Positions 9,424-16,626 of a stretch of DNA of 33,883 nucleotides are shown in pieces. Under the pieces are notes generated by a model. That model worked only from the letters and a program-made list of their open reading frames with translations, searched no databases and was not told where the DNA came from. The DNA is from Akkermansiaceae bacterium. GTDB taxonomy: Bacteria > Verrucomicrobiota > Verrucomicrobiia > Verrucomicrobiales > Akkermansiaceae. The stretch lies in the NCBI GenBank assembly GCA_903878115.1, contig CAIRGO010000101.1, forward strand, positions 1-33,883. Direction: 5' to 3'. Numbering within the stretch: the first letter of the stretch is position 1; every line of letters starts with the position of its first letter. A program made the translations under genes and the position numbers.

Positions 9424-11145
9424 TTACTTGAGAGAGTTCTGTGCTAACTGCGCATAGATACCGTCGAGGGCGAGCAGTTGTTCATGGGTGCCGCTTTCCT
9501 CGATCTTGCCATGCTTCAGCACGAAAATACAATCAGCCTTGCGCACTGTCGAGAGTCGATGCGCGATGACAAAACAGGTGCGGTCTTGGCGAAGATTCTC
9601 TAACGCACTTTGCACCAATCGTTCCGTTTCGTTATCGAGCGCCGAGGTGGCTTCATCTAACAAAAGTAACGGTGGATTCTTTAATAAAGCACGTGCGATC
9701 GATAGTCGTTGTTTTTCTCCCCCCGAAAAACGAATGCCGCGTTCACCAGCAACGGTATCGAGGCCTTCAGAGGACTCGCGGATAAATGAGGCAGCATTGG
9801 CAGCTTCCAGAGCGGCCCATATTTCTTCATCGCTGGCATCTTTTTTGGCTAGACGTAGATTTTCACGAATCGTGGTGTTGAATAAAAAACTTTCTTGAGT
9901 CACGTAGCCAGTGTGATCGCGCAGCCATTCTTTTGATAGCTCAGTGATCGGTTTTTCATCCAGATAGATGGTGCCGTGATCCGCTTCATAAAATCTTGTT
10001 AGTAAATTTAAGATGGTCGATTTCCCTGCTCCTGTAGGCCCGACAAGTGCGATGGTTTGCCCCGGCGCCGCATGCAGTGATACCTCGTGAATGGTGGGGG
10101 CATTTTCCGCATACGAAAAACTCACATTTTCGAATCGCACTTCGCCACGAAATGGATCAGGTCGTAGTCCTTCAGTTAGATTGATTTCATCGGGCGTATC
10201 AATGATCGCAAAAACGCGTTTGGCCGCCACGATCCCACGGGTAAATGTTTGTGATAGTGTATTGATGCGCGAGATCGGATCGAACAAAAATCCCCAAGCA
10301 ACGAGAAATGCCATGGGCACACCTTCTGATAATTTTCCGTTCAGCACCCACCATGATCCGAAGGCGACCATCAGAATTATCCCCGATTCCGCGATGAACG
10401 AGACGGATGGCCAAATGACCGCTTGTCCGCGCATAACGTTCATGTGTTTTTCGCCCACGATTTGTGAGGCATTGTCAAAATGATCCAGTGATTCTGGCTC
10501 CACCGTATAAGCCTTGATTTGACGAATCCCCGCGAGGTTATCATGCAATAACGAATGCAAAGCGGCCGATGCCTCCGATGACTCACGCCATTTTGGTTCT
10601 GCTCGTCGTGCCCACCAGGTGGTAATTAAACCAATAAATGGCAGCGGAATTAATGTCACCAACGTGAGTTGCCACGAGTGATAGACCATATAGCCGATCA
10701 CGACGATAAATTGCAACACCGAGGCAATCGCTTGATCGACACCCTCGACAATCACCCGGTCCATGGTCGGCACATCATCGGCCACGCGCGACATGATTTC
10801 GCCGGATTGATTGGTGTCGAACCACTTCACTGGCAGACGTTGCAGTTTATCATAAAGTTCGCGACGCACTTCATGGGTGAGTTTTAGCTCGAGAATATTG
10901 TTGTAGTAGGTTCGCAGGGAAAACAACAACTGACGGAGAAAAATCGCACCAATGCCGATGGCGGCCGTTTGCAAAATCAAGTCTGGCCGGTGTTGCTTGA
11001 TGATCACATCAATGAACTGCATCGTCACGCCGGGAAGAACTAACACTAACAATGTGCAAACGATGGCCATCGACAAAGAAATAGCACTGCGCATGGGAAA
11101 ACGAAACGTGTGATGCAAAATGCGCGCGAGGGTGGACATGGGCAT
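9424..11145 (-). CDS. MsbA-type ABC exporter (fused membrane and ATPase domains)
   Basis: The N-terminal half has about six transmembrane segments typical of ABC exporters. The C-terminal half is an ATPase with Walker A GPTGAGKST, signature SGGEKQRLSIARA, Walker B LLLLDEATSALD and the switch His in VIAHRLSTV. This half-transporter should work as a homodimer, flipping lipid A-like lipids or exporting another amphipathic substrate; sequence alone does not decide which. I start at the ATG at 11145 (MPMSTLARIL). An ATG at 11205 would add 20 residues and leave only 20 bp to the divergent gene at 11226. mutM follows 9 bp after the stop. Confidence 0.88.
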   Translation of the reverse strand: MPMSTLARILHHTFRFPMRSAISLSMAIVCTLLVLVLPGVTMQFIDVIIKQHRPDLILQTAAIGIGAIFLRQLLFSLRTYYNNILELKLTHEVRRELYDKLQRLPVKWFDTNQSGEIMSRVADDVPTMDRVIVEGVDQAIASVLQFIVVIGYMVYHSWQLTLVTLIPLPFIGLITTWWARRAEPKWRESSEASAALHSLLHDNLAGIRQIKAYTVEPESLDHFDNASQIVGEKHMNVMRGQAVIWPSVSFIAESGIILMVAFGSWWVLNGKLSEGVPMAFLVAWGFLFDPISRINTLSQTFTRGIVAAKRVFAIIDTPDEINLTEGLRPDPFRGEVRFENVSFSYAENAPTIHEVSLHAAPGQTIALVGPTGAGKSTILNLLTRFYEADHGTIYLDEKPITELSKEWLRDHTGYVTQESFLFNTTIRENLRLAKKDASDEEIWAALEAANAASFIRESSEGLDTVAGERGIRFSGGEKQRLSIARALLKNPPLLLLDEATSALDNETERLVQSALENLRQDRTCFVIAHRLSTVRKADCIFVLKHGKIEESGTHEQLLALDGIYAQLAQNSLK

Positions 11146-11225
11146 ATCATGAGGAATAGATAGACTGAGGGGAAGAGGTATTTTTTTCTGATTGCGCATT
11201 ATCAAATCTGTGGAATCTATGGTGC

Positions 11226-12110
11226 ATGCAGAAAGCGGTAGGAGTCATTGGAGTAACAGGATTTGTGGGGAAATATCTCGCCGCTACGTTGGCTAAAAAA
11301 GGCTACCAGGTGGTGGGCTTTAGCCGCCAAGGTAAAGCAAATGTGCGAGGTGTTAGCGAGTGGCGTAAGACAGAGGAGATGTCATTGCATGGTCTGCATG
11401 CGATCATCAATCTCGCGGGCGAGCGCGTGGATCAGCGCTGGACGACTGAAAATAAGCAAAAATTTGAATCGAGTCGTATCGGGATGACAAAAAAAATTGC
11501 CCAGCAGCTCGAGGCCATGCCCAGCGAAACGCGTCCGCAGGTGTGGATCAATGCTTCTGCTGTGGGATTTTATGGAGATGGAAAAGAGTTGCTGTTAGAT
11601 GAAACATCGCCATCGGGAGAAGGTTACTTGGCGCAACTCTGCATCGACTGGGAAAAGGCCGTTACGCCTGTTAGTGGTGTGCGTTCGGTGATTGTGCGCA
11701 TCGGCATGGTGTTAGGCCGTGGTGGCATGGCATGGGATCGCATGAAAAAGATTTTTGCTCTGGGGCTCGGGGGGAAATTAGGCAGCGGTCAGCAATGGAT
11801 GCCGTGGATTCATGTGCAGGATTTGGCTGATGGGATCGTTTTTTCGTTAGAAAATGAACACGTTGTCGGTGTGGTGAATGGCGTGTCGCCAGCGCCAGAA
11901 CGCAATATTGCATTGACCAAAAAGCTCGCGACAGCCCTGCACCGTCCCGCGATTTTCGGTGCACCTGGCTGGGCATTGCGACTGGCATTCGGCGATTTTG
12001 GCGATTTTTTGTTAGGTGGACAACGCGTTTATCCACGAGCCTGGGAGAAAGCTGGCTTCGTGTTTACCTATCCGACACTAGAGTTGGCGCTGGTGGAGTT
12101 GCGTCAGTGA
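11226..12110 (+). CDS. TIGR01777-family NAD(P)-binding epimerase-like protein
   Basis: The 294-residue protein has a Rossmann nucleotide-binding start (GVTGFVGKYLAATL, GxxGxxG). It also has hallmarks of the TIGR01777 (YfcH/SulA-like) family: NLAGERVDQRW, RPQVWINASAVGFYGDG with the active-site Tyr, and a C-terminal DUF1731-like segment (LGGQRVYPRAWEKAGF). The family belongs to the extended short-chain dehydrogenases and its physiological substrate is not established. It starts a plus-strand run with the HAD gene and mpl, and its 5' end faces the ABC exporter gene. Confidence 0.88.
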   Translation: MQKAVGVIGVTGFVGKYLAATLAKKGYQVVGFSRQGKANVRGVSEWRKTEEMSLHGLHAIINLAGERVDQRWTTENKQKFESSRIGMTKKIAQQLEAMPSETRPQVWINASAVGFYGDGKELLLDETSPSGEGYLAQLCIDWEKAVTPVSGVRSVIVRIGMVLGRGGMAWDRMKKIFALGLGGKLGSGQQWMPWIHVQDLADGIVFSLENEHVVGVVNGVSPAPERNIALTKKLATALHRPAIFGAPGWALRLAFGDFGDFLLGGQRVYPRAWEKAGFVFTYPTLELALVELRQ

Positions 12111-12129
12111 ACGGCTTAGCATCGGTTTT

Positions 12130-12154
12130 ATTCGCAGGGTATTAATTTGCGAAT
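12130..12154. repeat. Perfect inverted repeat between epimerase and HAD genes
   Basis: The arms ATTCGCA (12130-12136) and TGCGAAT (12148-12154) are perfectly complementary with an 11-nt spacer, in a 104-bp gap. No T-run follows, so it is not a clear terminator. It could be a protein-binding site or an RNA hairpin. Confidence 0.3.
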
Positions 12155-12214
12155 GAACTGAGATTGAGCTTGTCGTAGCAAGGAAAACACGTTTTTATCA
12201 ATTCTTTCCCTAAT

Positions 12215-13096
12215 ATGGCTGTTCCCCAAAATATTATTGCACTGGTCTATGATTATGATCAGACATTGAGTCCTAAATACATGCAGGACGATGTGTTGTT
12301 TCCTCAGTTCGGGATTGATCCGGCGCAATTTTGGAAAAAATGCAATGCACTCGTGACCGAACAAAAGTGGGATGGCGAGCTCGCCTACATGAAATGCTTA
12401 CTCGATTATCTCGGCATGGACAATGTGACCAATGCGCGACTTACCCAATTGGGCAGCGGACTTTCCTTTTTCCCTGGACTGCCAGAAATTTTTGAACAAC
12501 TTCCTCCTGTTTGTCTTACGGCGGAGCATGAAGCAGCGGGGATTAAGATCGAGCACTACATTGTCTCCTCGGGTCTGAAAGCATTGCTCGATGGATCACG
12601 TTTGCAACCGCATGTAAAAGCGATATTTGGCTGTGAGTTTGGCGAAGATGCCGAGGGGCGTATTAGTTTTCCGAAGCGCACGATTTCCCACACTACCAAG
12701 ACGCAATTTTTGTTTCGCATCAACAAAGGCATGCTGCGCTACGATCAAGATGTGAACGATCACATGCCTGCGGAATTGCGGCCGATCCCATTTGAAAACA
12801 TGGTCTATGTCGGCGATGGTCCTACTGATGTGCCTTGCTTCACTGTTCTGAATCGCAACGGCGGTCAGGCGATTGCAGTTTACAATCCTGAAGATGAGTC
12901 AGGCAAAAGTTTTCGCAAATGTTTTCAACTATGCACACATGCAGGTCGTGTGAAACACATCGCCCCAGCGGATTATCGTAAAGGCAGCCACCTGTGGTTA
13001 TTGCTGAGTGAAATGGTGCGAGAAGTGGCGGATCGTATCTTACGTCAACGGGCAGAAGAGAGCGAAAACGGCCGCGTGGCAGCACCTACATTCTAA
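12215..13096 (+). CDS. HAD-superfamily phosphatase-like protein
   Basis: The 293-residue protein has HAD motif I D13-YDQT (D13 nucleophile, D15 acid/base), motif II as SSG in HYIVSSG, and motif IV as [11 protein letters not shown] helical cap lies between motifs I and II (about 25-110). The arrangement suggests a phosphoserine-phosphatase-like cytoplasmic hydrolase, but the substrate cannot be read from the sequence. mpl starts 25 bp downstream, so the two may be cotranscribed. Confidence 0.85.
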   Translation: MAVPQNIIALVYDYDQTLSPKYMQDDVLFPQFGIDPAQFWKKCNALVTEQKWDGELAYMKCLLDYLGMDNVTNARLTQLGSGLSFFPGLPEIFEQLPPVCLTAEHEAAGIKIEHYIVSSGLKALLDGSRLQPHVKAIFGCEFGEDAEGRISFPKRTISHTTKTQFLFRINKGMLRYDQDVNDHMPAELRPIPFENMVYVGDGPTDVPCFTVLNRNGGQAIAVYNPEDESGKSFRKCFQLCTHAGRVKHIAPADYRKGSHLWLLLSEMVREVADRILRQRAEESENGRVAAPTF

Positions 13097-13121
13097 CAAT
13101 TTATAACGAACATTACCTTCC

Positions 13122-14522
13122 ATGGCGGAGAAAAAACATTTTCATTTTGTAGGCATCTGCGGTACCGCGATGGGGGCAGTAGCTGCAGGTATGAAGGCAA
13201 GGGGATTTGTCGTCACGGGCAGTGATGCGAATGTCTATCCTCCGATGTCCACCTTTCTTGAATCGCAAGGTATTACCCTATTTGAGGGCTATCGTGCCTC
13301 AAATATTCCTGCAGAGGCCGAGGTCATCGTCATTGGCAATGCCATCAGCCGTGGCAATGAAGAAGCCGAAGCTGCCTTGGATCGTCGCTTGCTTTACGTC
13401 TCGCTCCCTGAAGTGCTGAAAGAATATTTTCTGCGCGGCAAGAGCAATTTTGTCGTCAGTGGAACGCATGGGAAAACCACCACTGCTTCTATGTTGGCGT
13501 GGTTGTTAAAATCAGCCGGGCGCGATCCAGGATACATGATCGGAGGACTTCCCAAAAATCTCGGCTGCGGTGCTGTCTTCACTGATTCTCCGATCACGGT
13601 GTTGGAAGGTGATGAATACGATACGGCTTTTTTTGATAAACGATCGAAGTTTTTGCATTACTTACCGACCTGCGTGGTGATCAATAATATCGAATTTGAT
13701 CACGCTGATATTTACAACAATGTGGATGAAATCAAATTAAGTTTTCGTCGATTGCTGAATGTCGTGCCCCGCAATGGCATTGCCTTTGTGAATGGCGACG
13801 ATGCCAACAGTGTGGACGTTGCCGAAAAAGCGCCATGCCCGATTAAAAAAGTGGGGATGAATCCAACTTGCGATGTCCGCATCTCCGACGTGGATTATTT
13901 CAGCGCAGGATCATCGTTTGTCATTGATGGCGAAAAATACGAAACCACAATGGTCGGTGAATTCAATGTGCGCAATGCTGCGATGGCCGTCAGTGCCGCG
14001 ATGTTCGCCGGTCTAACGGCAGAACAAGCACGCGTGGGGCTAATCACTTTTGAAGGAGTGGCGCGACGACAAGAGCTCAAAGGGGAAGTCAACGGCATCA
14101 AAGTGATCGATGATTTCGCCCATCATCCGACTGCGATCAAGTTAGCCGTGGCAGCGTTGCGTCAACGTTATGCAGGAGCACGCCTGTGGGTGCTTTTTGA
14201 ACCGCGATCCAATACGACCAAACGCAGTGTCTTTCAAGTGGAGTTGGCGCAAGCACTGGCTCTCGCAGATGTTGCTGTCGTAGCATCGATCACTGATTTG
14301 CATAAAGTTCCAGAAGCGGAACGATTGAATCCTGATCGATTGGCTCATGACATTGATTCATTTGGTGGCAAGGCATGGTATCTCCCTGGAGTTTCAGAAA
14401 TTGTAGATCTTGTGGGCAATGAAGCGCGCCCCGGCGACATCATTGCGGTGCTCAGCAACGGTGGCTTTGGTGGCATTCACCAGAAGTTACTAGCGCGCTT
14501 GGAGCAGTCGGCGATTGTGTAA
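13122..14522 (+). CDS. mpl: UDP-N-acetylmuramate:L-Ala-gamma-D-Glu-meso-Dap ligase
   Basis: This 466-residue Mur ligase has the N-terminal UDP-binding motif HFVGICGTAMGAVAAGM, the ATP loop SGTHGKTTTASML and the metal/substrate segments EGDEYDTAFFDKRSKF and DDFAHHPTAI. The G-T-A-M start and the EGDEYDTAFFDKRSKF stretch are typical of Mpl rather than MurC. Mpl ligates a recycled murein tripeptide to UDP-MurNAc, so peptidoglycan in this organism should carry meso-diaminopimelate and be recycled. No canonical terminator follows; the next 365 bp hold a palindromic repeat island. Confidence 0.93.
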   Translation: MAEKKHFHFVGICGTAMGAVAAGMKARGFVVTGSDANVYPPMSTFLESQGITLFEGYRASNIPAEAEVIVIGNAISRGNEEAEAALDRRLLYVSLPEVLKEYFLRGKSNFVVSGTHGKTTTASMLAWLLKSAGRDPGYMIGGLPKNLGCGAVFTDSPITVLEGDEYDTAFFDKRSKFLHYLPTCVVINNIEFDHADIYNNVDEIKLSFRRLLNVVPRNGIAFVNGDDANSVDVAEKAPCPIKKVGMNPTCDVRISDVDYFSAGSSFVIDGEKYETTMVGEFNVRNAAMAVSAAMFAGLTAEQARVGLITFEGVARRQELKGEVNGIKVIDDFAHHPTAIKLAVAALRQRYAGARLWVLFEPRSNTTKRSVFQVELAQALALADVAVVASITDLHKVPEAERLNPDRLAHDIDSFGGKAWYLPGVSEIVDLVGNEARPGDIIAVLSNGGFGGIHQKLLARLEQSAIV

Positions 14523-14559
14523 TATACTTCGCGAGATCAAGAATTGTGATTTTTTACTT

Positions 14560-14775
14560 TGCGCGCCAACGGTGCAAGCACTTGACAGCCCAGCGCATCG
14601 CGCTGGGATTATAAACCAGTCAGTTCAACAAGCCCTGAATGGGCGTAACTCGTCTGTGTGTAAGCATTCCCTGACACCTTTCGCCCAGTAACGAACTTTC
14701 AGCGCTCAAGAAATAGGATGGTCGTTAAACCCAGGGCGTTGCCCGTGAGCTTTCGAATGACTGCACCGTTGGTAC
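14560..14775. repeat. REP-like palindromic repeat island
   Basis: This noncoding stretch in the 365-bp gap (14523-14887) is bounded by an 11-bp inverted pair, CCAACGGTGCA (14566-14576) and TGCACCGTTGG (14762-14772). Inside are short palindromes: CCCAGCGC-ATC-GCGCTGGG (14589-14607), GCCC-TGAAT-GGGC (14632-14644) and GGGC-GTT-GCCC (14734-14744). Clusters of such G/C-rich hairpins resemble REP/BIME elements, often mobilised by RAYT transposases. No transposase is nearby. The imperfect outer bases suggest an old, degenerate copy. Confidence 0.6.
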
Positions 14776-14870
14776 GTTTGATTAAAAAACCCCAACACAT
14801 AGAATTCCAGTTACTGCGAAAACGCAGACAAATTTACGTCATCATTTTCACAAATTGTTATGCTCGTCAG

Positions 14871-14903
14871 TATAATAAAATGGCACTTCATGGAGTGAGC
14901 CAT
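14871..14903 (-). terminator. Probable intrinsic terminator of the flavin/Ig operon
   Basis: On the minus strand ATGGC...ACT pairs with AGT-GCCAT (14880-14903, two-base bulge, 6-nt loop) and is followed by TTTTATTATA. The hairpin overlaps the stop codon of the last Ig-repeat gene (14888-14890), so termination would occur just past the end of the operon. Confidence 0.4.
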
Positions 14904-16603
14904 GCTCTCATTCGATAAAAGCCTTTGGGTAGATTGGTGGGAACTGTGGCGTTTACTTGTTGCCCCGTTGCGATGATGTTTTCATAACCTGCGAGCAAAT
15001 TCCACGTTCCAGAAAGGTCTGACTGTGTTTCGAGCGCATAGTGCCGCGTCTTGCCAAAGTAACCTGATCCTGTCGCGGCTCTGGCCGTGAAGGAAATTTG
15101 AAATTGTTCAAGCGCAGGTGTCACTGTCGTGAGTAGCGACGATTGCGCAACAAGGGGAGATGTGCCGTAAATATATTCGTTGATGTTGGTGATATTATCG
15201 CCATCGGGATCGGCTGCATCACCTGAAATGGCATAGTTCGCAAGCTGAGTAGAGTTGAAAAATGCATTTTTCCACGTGGTCAACAAAGGCTGGACTGTAA
15301 CAACGGCGGTCGCTGAATTGGCACCTGTGACGTTAGCGCTGTTAGTTACTTTTACCCAATAGTTCGTACTGATACTGAGTGCCGGGGTGGTGAAGATGTT
15401 AGAGTTGCTTCCCACAGAAATGCCTGTGTTCGGGCTATCGCCCTGATACCACTGGTAGCTAAATGGCGCGGTGCCAGATGCTGTCACGCTGAGTTGCGTG
15501 GTCTCTCCCGCATTGATGGTCACACTAGTTGGTGAACTGGTAATGGCAGCAGGTTGATTCACTGATACGGTAGCGAGGGTTGAAATAGCCCCCGTTGGAT
15601 TGCTGGCATTGGTGACTTTAACCCAATAGCTTCTATCAGTAGTGAGAGGCACTGTGGTATATGTCGATGCGTTAGTTCCTATAGGTAATGTGGTATTATT
15701 GAGCGGCCCCTGAAACCACTGGTAGGTAAAGGGCGCTGTGCCTGCTGCTGTCACGCTGAGTGTGGCCGTGCTGCCACTGTTGATCGTCGTTGAGACAGGA
15801 TTGGTGCTGATGCTTGCTGGGGTTCCAGAACTGATGCTTACTGTTGCGGTGTTTGAATTAGCGTAAACTGAATTTAATGTTGCCATGGTGCGGGTGACTT
15901 TTACCCAGTAACTGGCAGCAGTGTTAAGGGTGGGCGTGGTAAAAGATGCGGAGTTGGTTCCGACAGGCGTTGTTATCGATGGTGACGTTCCCTGATACCA
16001 TTGGTAGCTAAATGCACCAGTGCCATTTCCCCGGGCCGCGCTCACGCTCAGGGTGGTGGTGCTACCAGAATTGATTGAGATAGAGGCGGGATGTGTGGTG
16101 ATCACCGCTACCGGGTCATAATTGATGGTAAAAGTATCTTCTCTGAAGTTGTCACCATCACCTGCTCTGACAGTAATTGGAGAGATACCTGTAGCTGTAG
16201 GAGTGCCCGCAATGGTTGCATTTTTCATGTTCGAAGTTGATCCCTTGATCGTCACTCCTGTCGGTAATGAACCAGCGGAAATCAACCAGAAAGAAGGCGT
16301 ATATATTCCACTAATGGTGATACCCATACTCATCGGACTACTCATAGCGGCATTGTAGGATGCGGAGCTAGCATTGGGAAAAAGCTGAGTGATAGTAGTG
16401 GCTCCTGCCACTGTATCATAAGCCCCCAATCCGGCGACCGTGGCGATGCCTAGAGTTACGGTGTCGAGCACACCCGCTGTGCCTAACACTTTTGCTTCGG
16501 GTAACAACATCTGGATCAGCGGTGATCGTTGGAATAGAAGAATGAGAGAGCTGCATTTTGAGAACAATTGTTTCAGTTTTTTGATGATGTGTTTCGTTTT
16601 CAT
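14888..16603 (-). CDS. Ig-repeat exported protein with putative FMN-attachment motif (short paralog)
   Basis: This 571-residue protein is the last gene of the operon. Its first 70 residues are almost identical to those of the upstream paralog: a basic start, LILLFQRSPLIQMLLPEA, a Gly/Ala-rich hydrophobic stretch, and D63-TVAGAT-T69. That motif fits the ApbE flavinylation consensus except for Ala at the usual Ser/Thr position. A putative-Ig (He_PIG-like) domain follows (about 75-165), then three Ig-like repeats of about 85-95 residues, each with QW[YF]QG and SYWVKVT. A Ca-loop linker (DPDGDNITNINEYIYG) and a C-terminal beta module (GKTRHYALE) ending RAWLTP come last. I infer a surface or periplasmic scaffold carrying covalent FMN. 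The gene starts 23 bp after the paralog ends. Confidence 0.8.
   Translation of the reverse strand: MKTKHIIKKLKQLFSKCSSLILLFQRSPLIQMLLPEAKVLGTAGVLDTVTLGIATVAGLGAYDTVAGATTITQLFPNASSASYNAAMSSPMSMGITISGIYTPSFWLISAGSLPTGVTIKGSTSNMKNATIAGTPTATGISPITVRAGDGDNFREDTFTINYDPVAVITTHPASISINSGSTTTLSVSAARGNGTGAFSYQWYQGTSPSITTPVGTNSASFTTPTLNTAASYWVKVTRTMATLNSVYANSNTATVSISSGTPASISTNPVSTTINSGSTATLSVTAAGTAPFTYQWFQGPLNNTTLPIGTNASTYTTVPLTTDRSYWVKVTNASNPTGAISTLATVSVNQPAAITSSPTSVTINAGETTQLSVTASGTAPFSYQWYQGDSPNTGISVGSNSNIFTTPALSISTNYWVKVTNSANVTGANSATAVVTVQPLLTTWKNAFFNSTQLANYAISGDAADPDGDNITNINEYIYGTSPLVAQSSLLTTVTPALEQFQISFTARAATGSGYFGKTRHYALETQSDLSGTWNLLAGYENIIATGQQVNATVPTNLPKGFYRMRAWLTP
15290..16112 (-). repeat. Three tandem Ig-like repeats within the short paralog
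   Basis: Three in-frame units of about 255-290 bp, each encoding an Ig-like domain with conserved SVTASGTAPF[TS]YQW and YWVKVT. The first unit is the most divergent and carries a short insertion. Confidence 0.75.
16397..16417 (-). other. Putative FMN-attachment site DTVAGAT (short paralog)
   Basis: These codons encode residues 63-69. ApbE enzymes attach FMN to the final Thr/Ser of D-x-x-[S/T]-G-A-[T/S], so T69 (16397-16399) would be the acceptor. Ala66 replaces the usual Ser/Thr. The position is identical in the paralog. Confidence 0.5.
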
Positions 16604-16626
16604 ACGCTATGGGGGTAGATAAGATG

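Noticed and set aside
14718-14918. 66-codon open frame on the plus strand
   Set aside because: Its start lies in the palindromic repeat island and its end runs into the Ig-repeat gene; such frames are common artefacts of these repeats.
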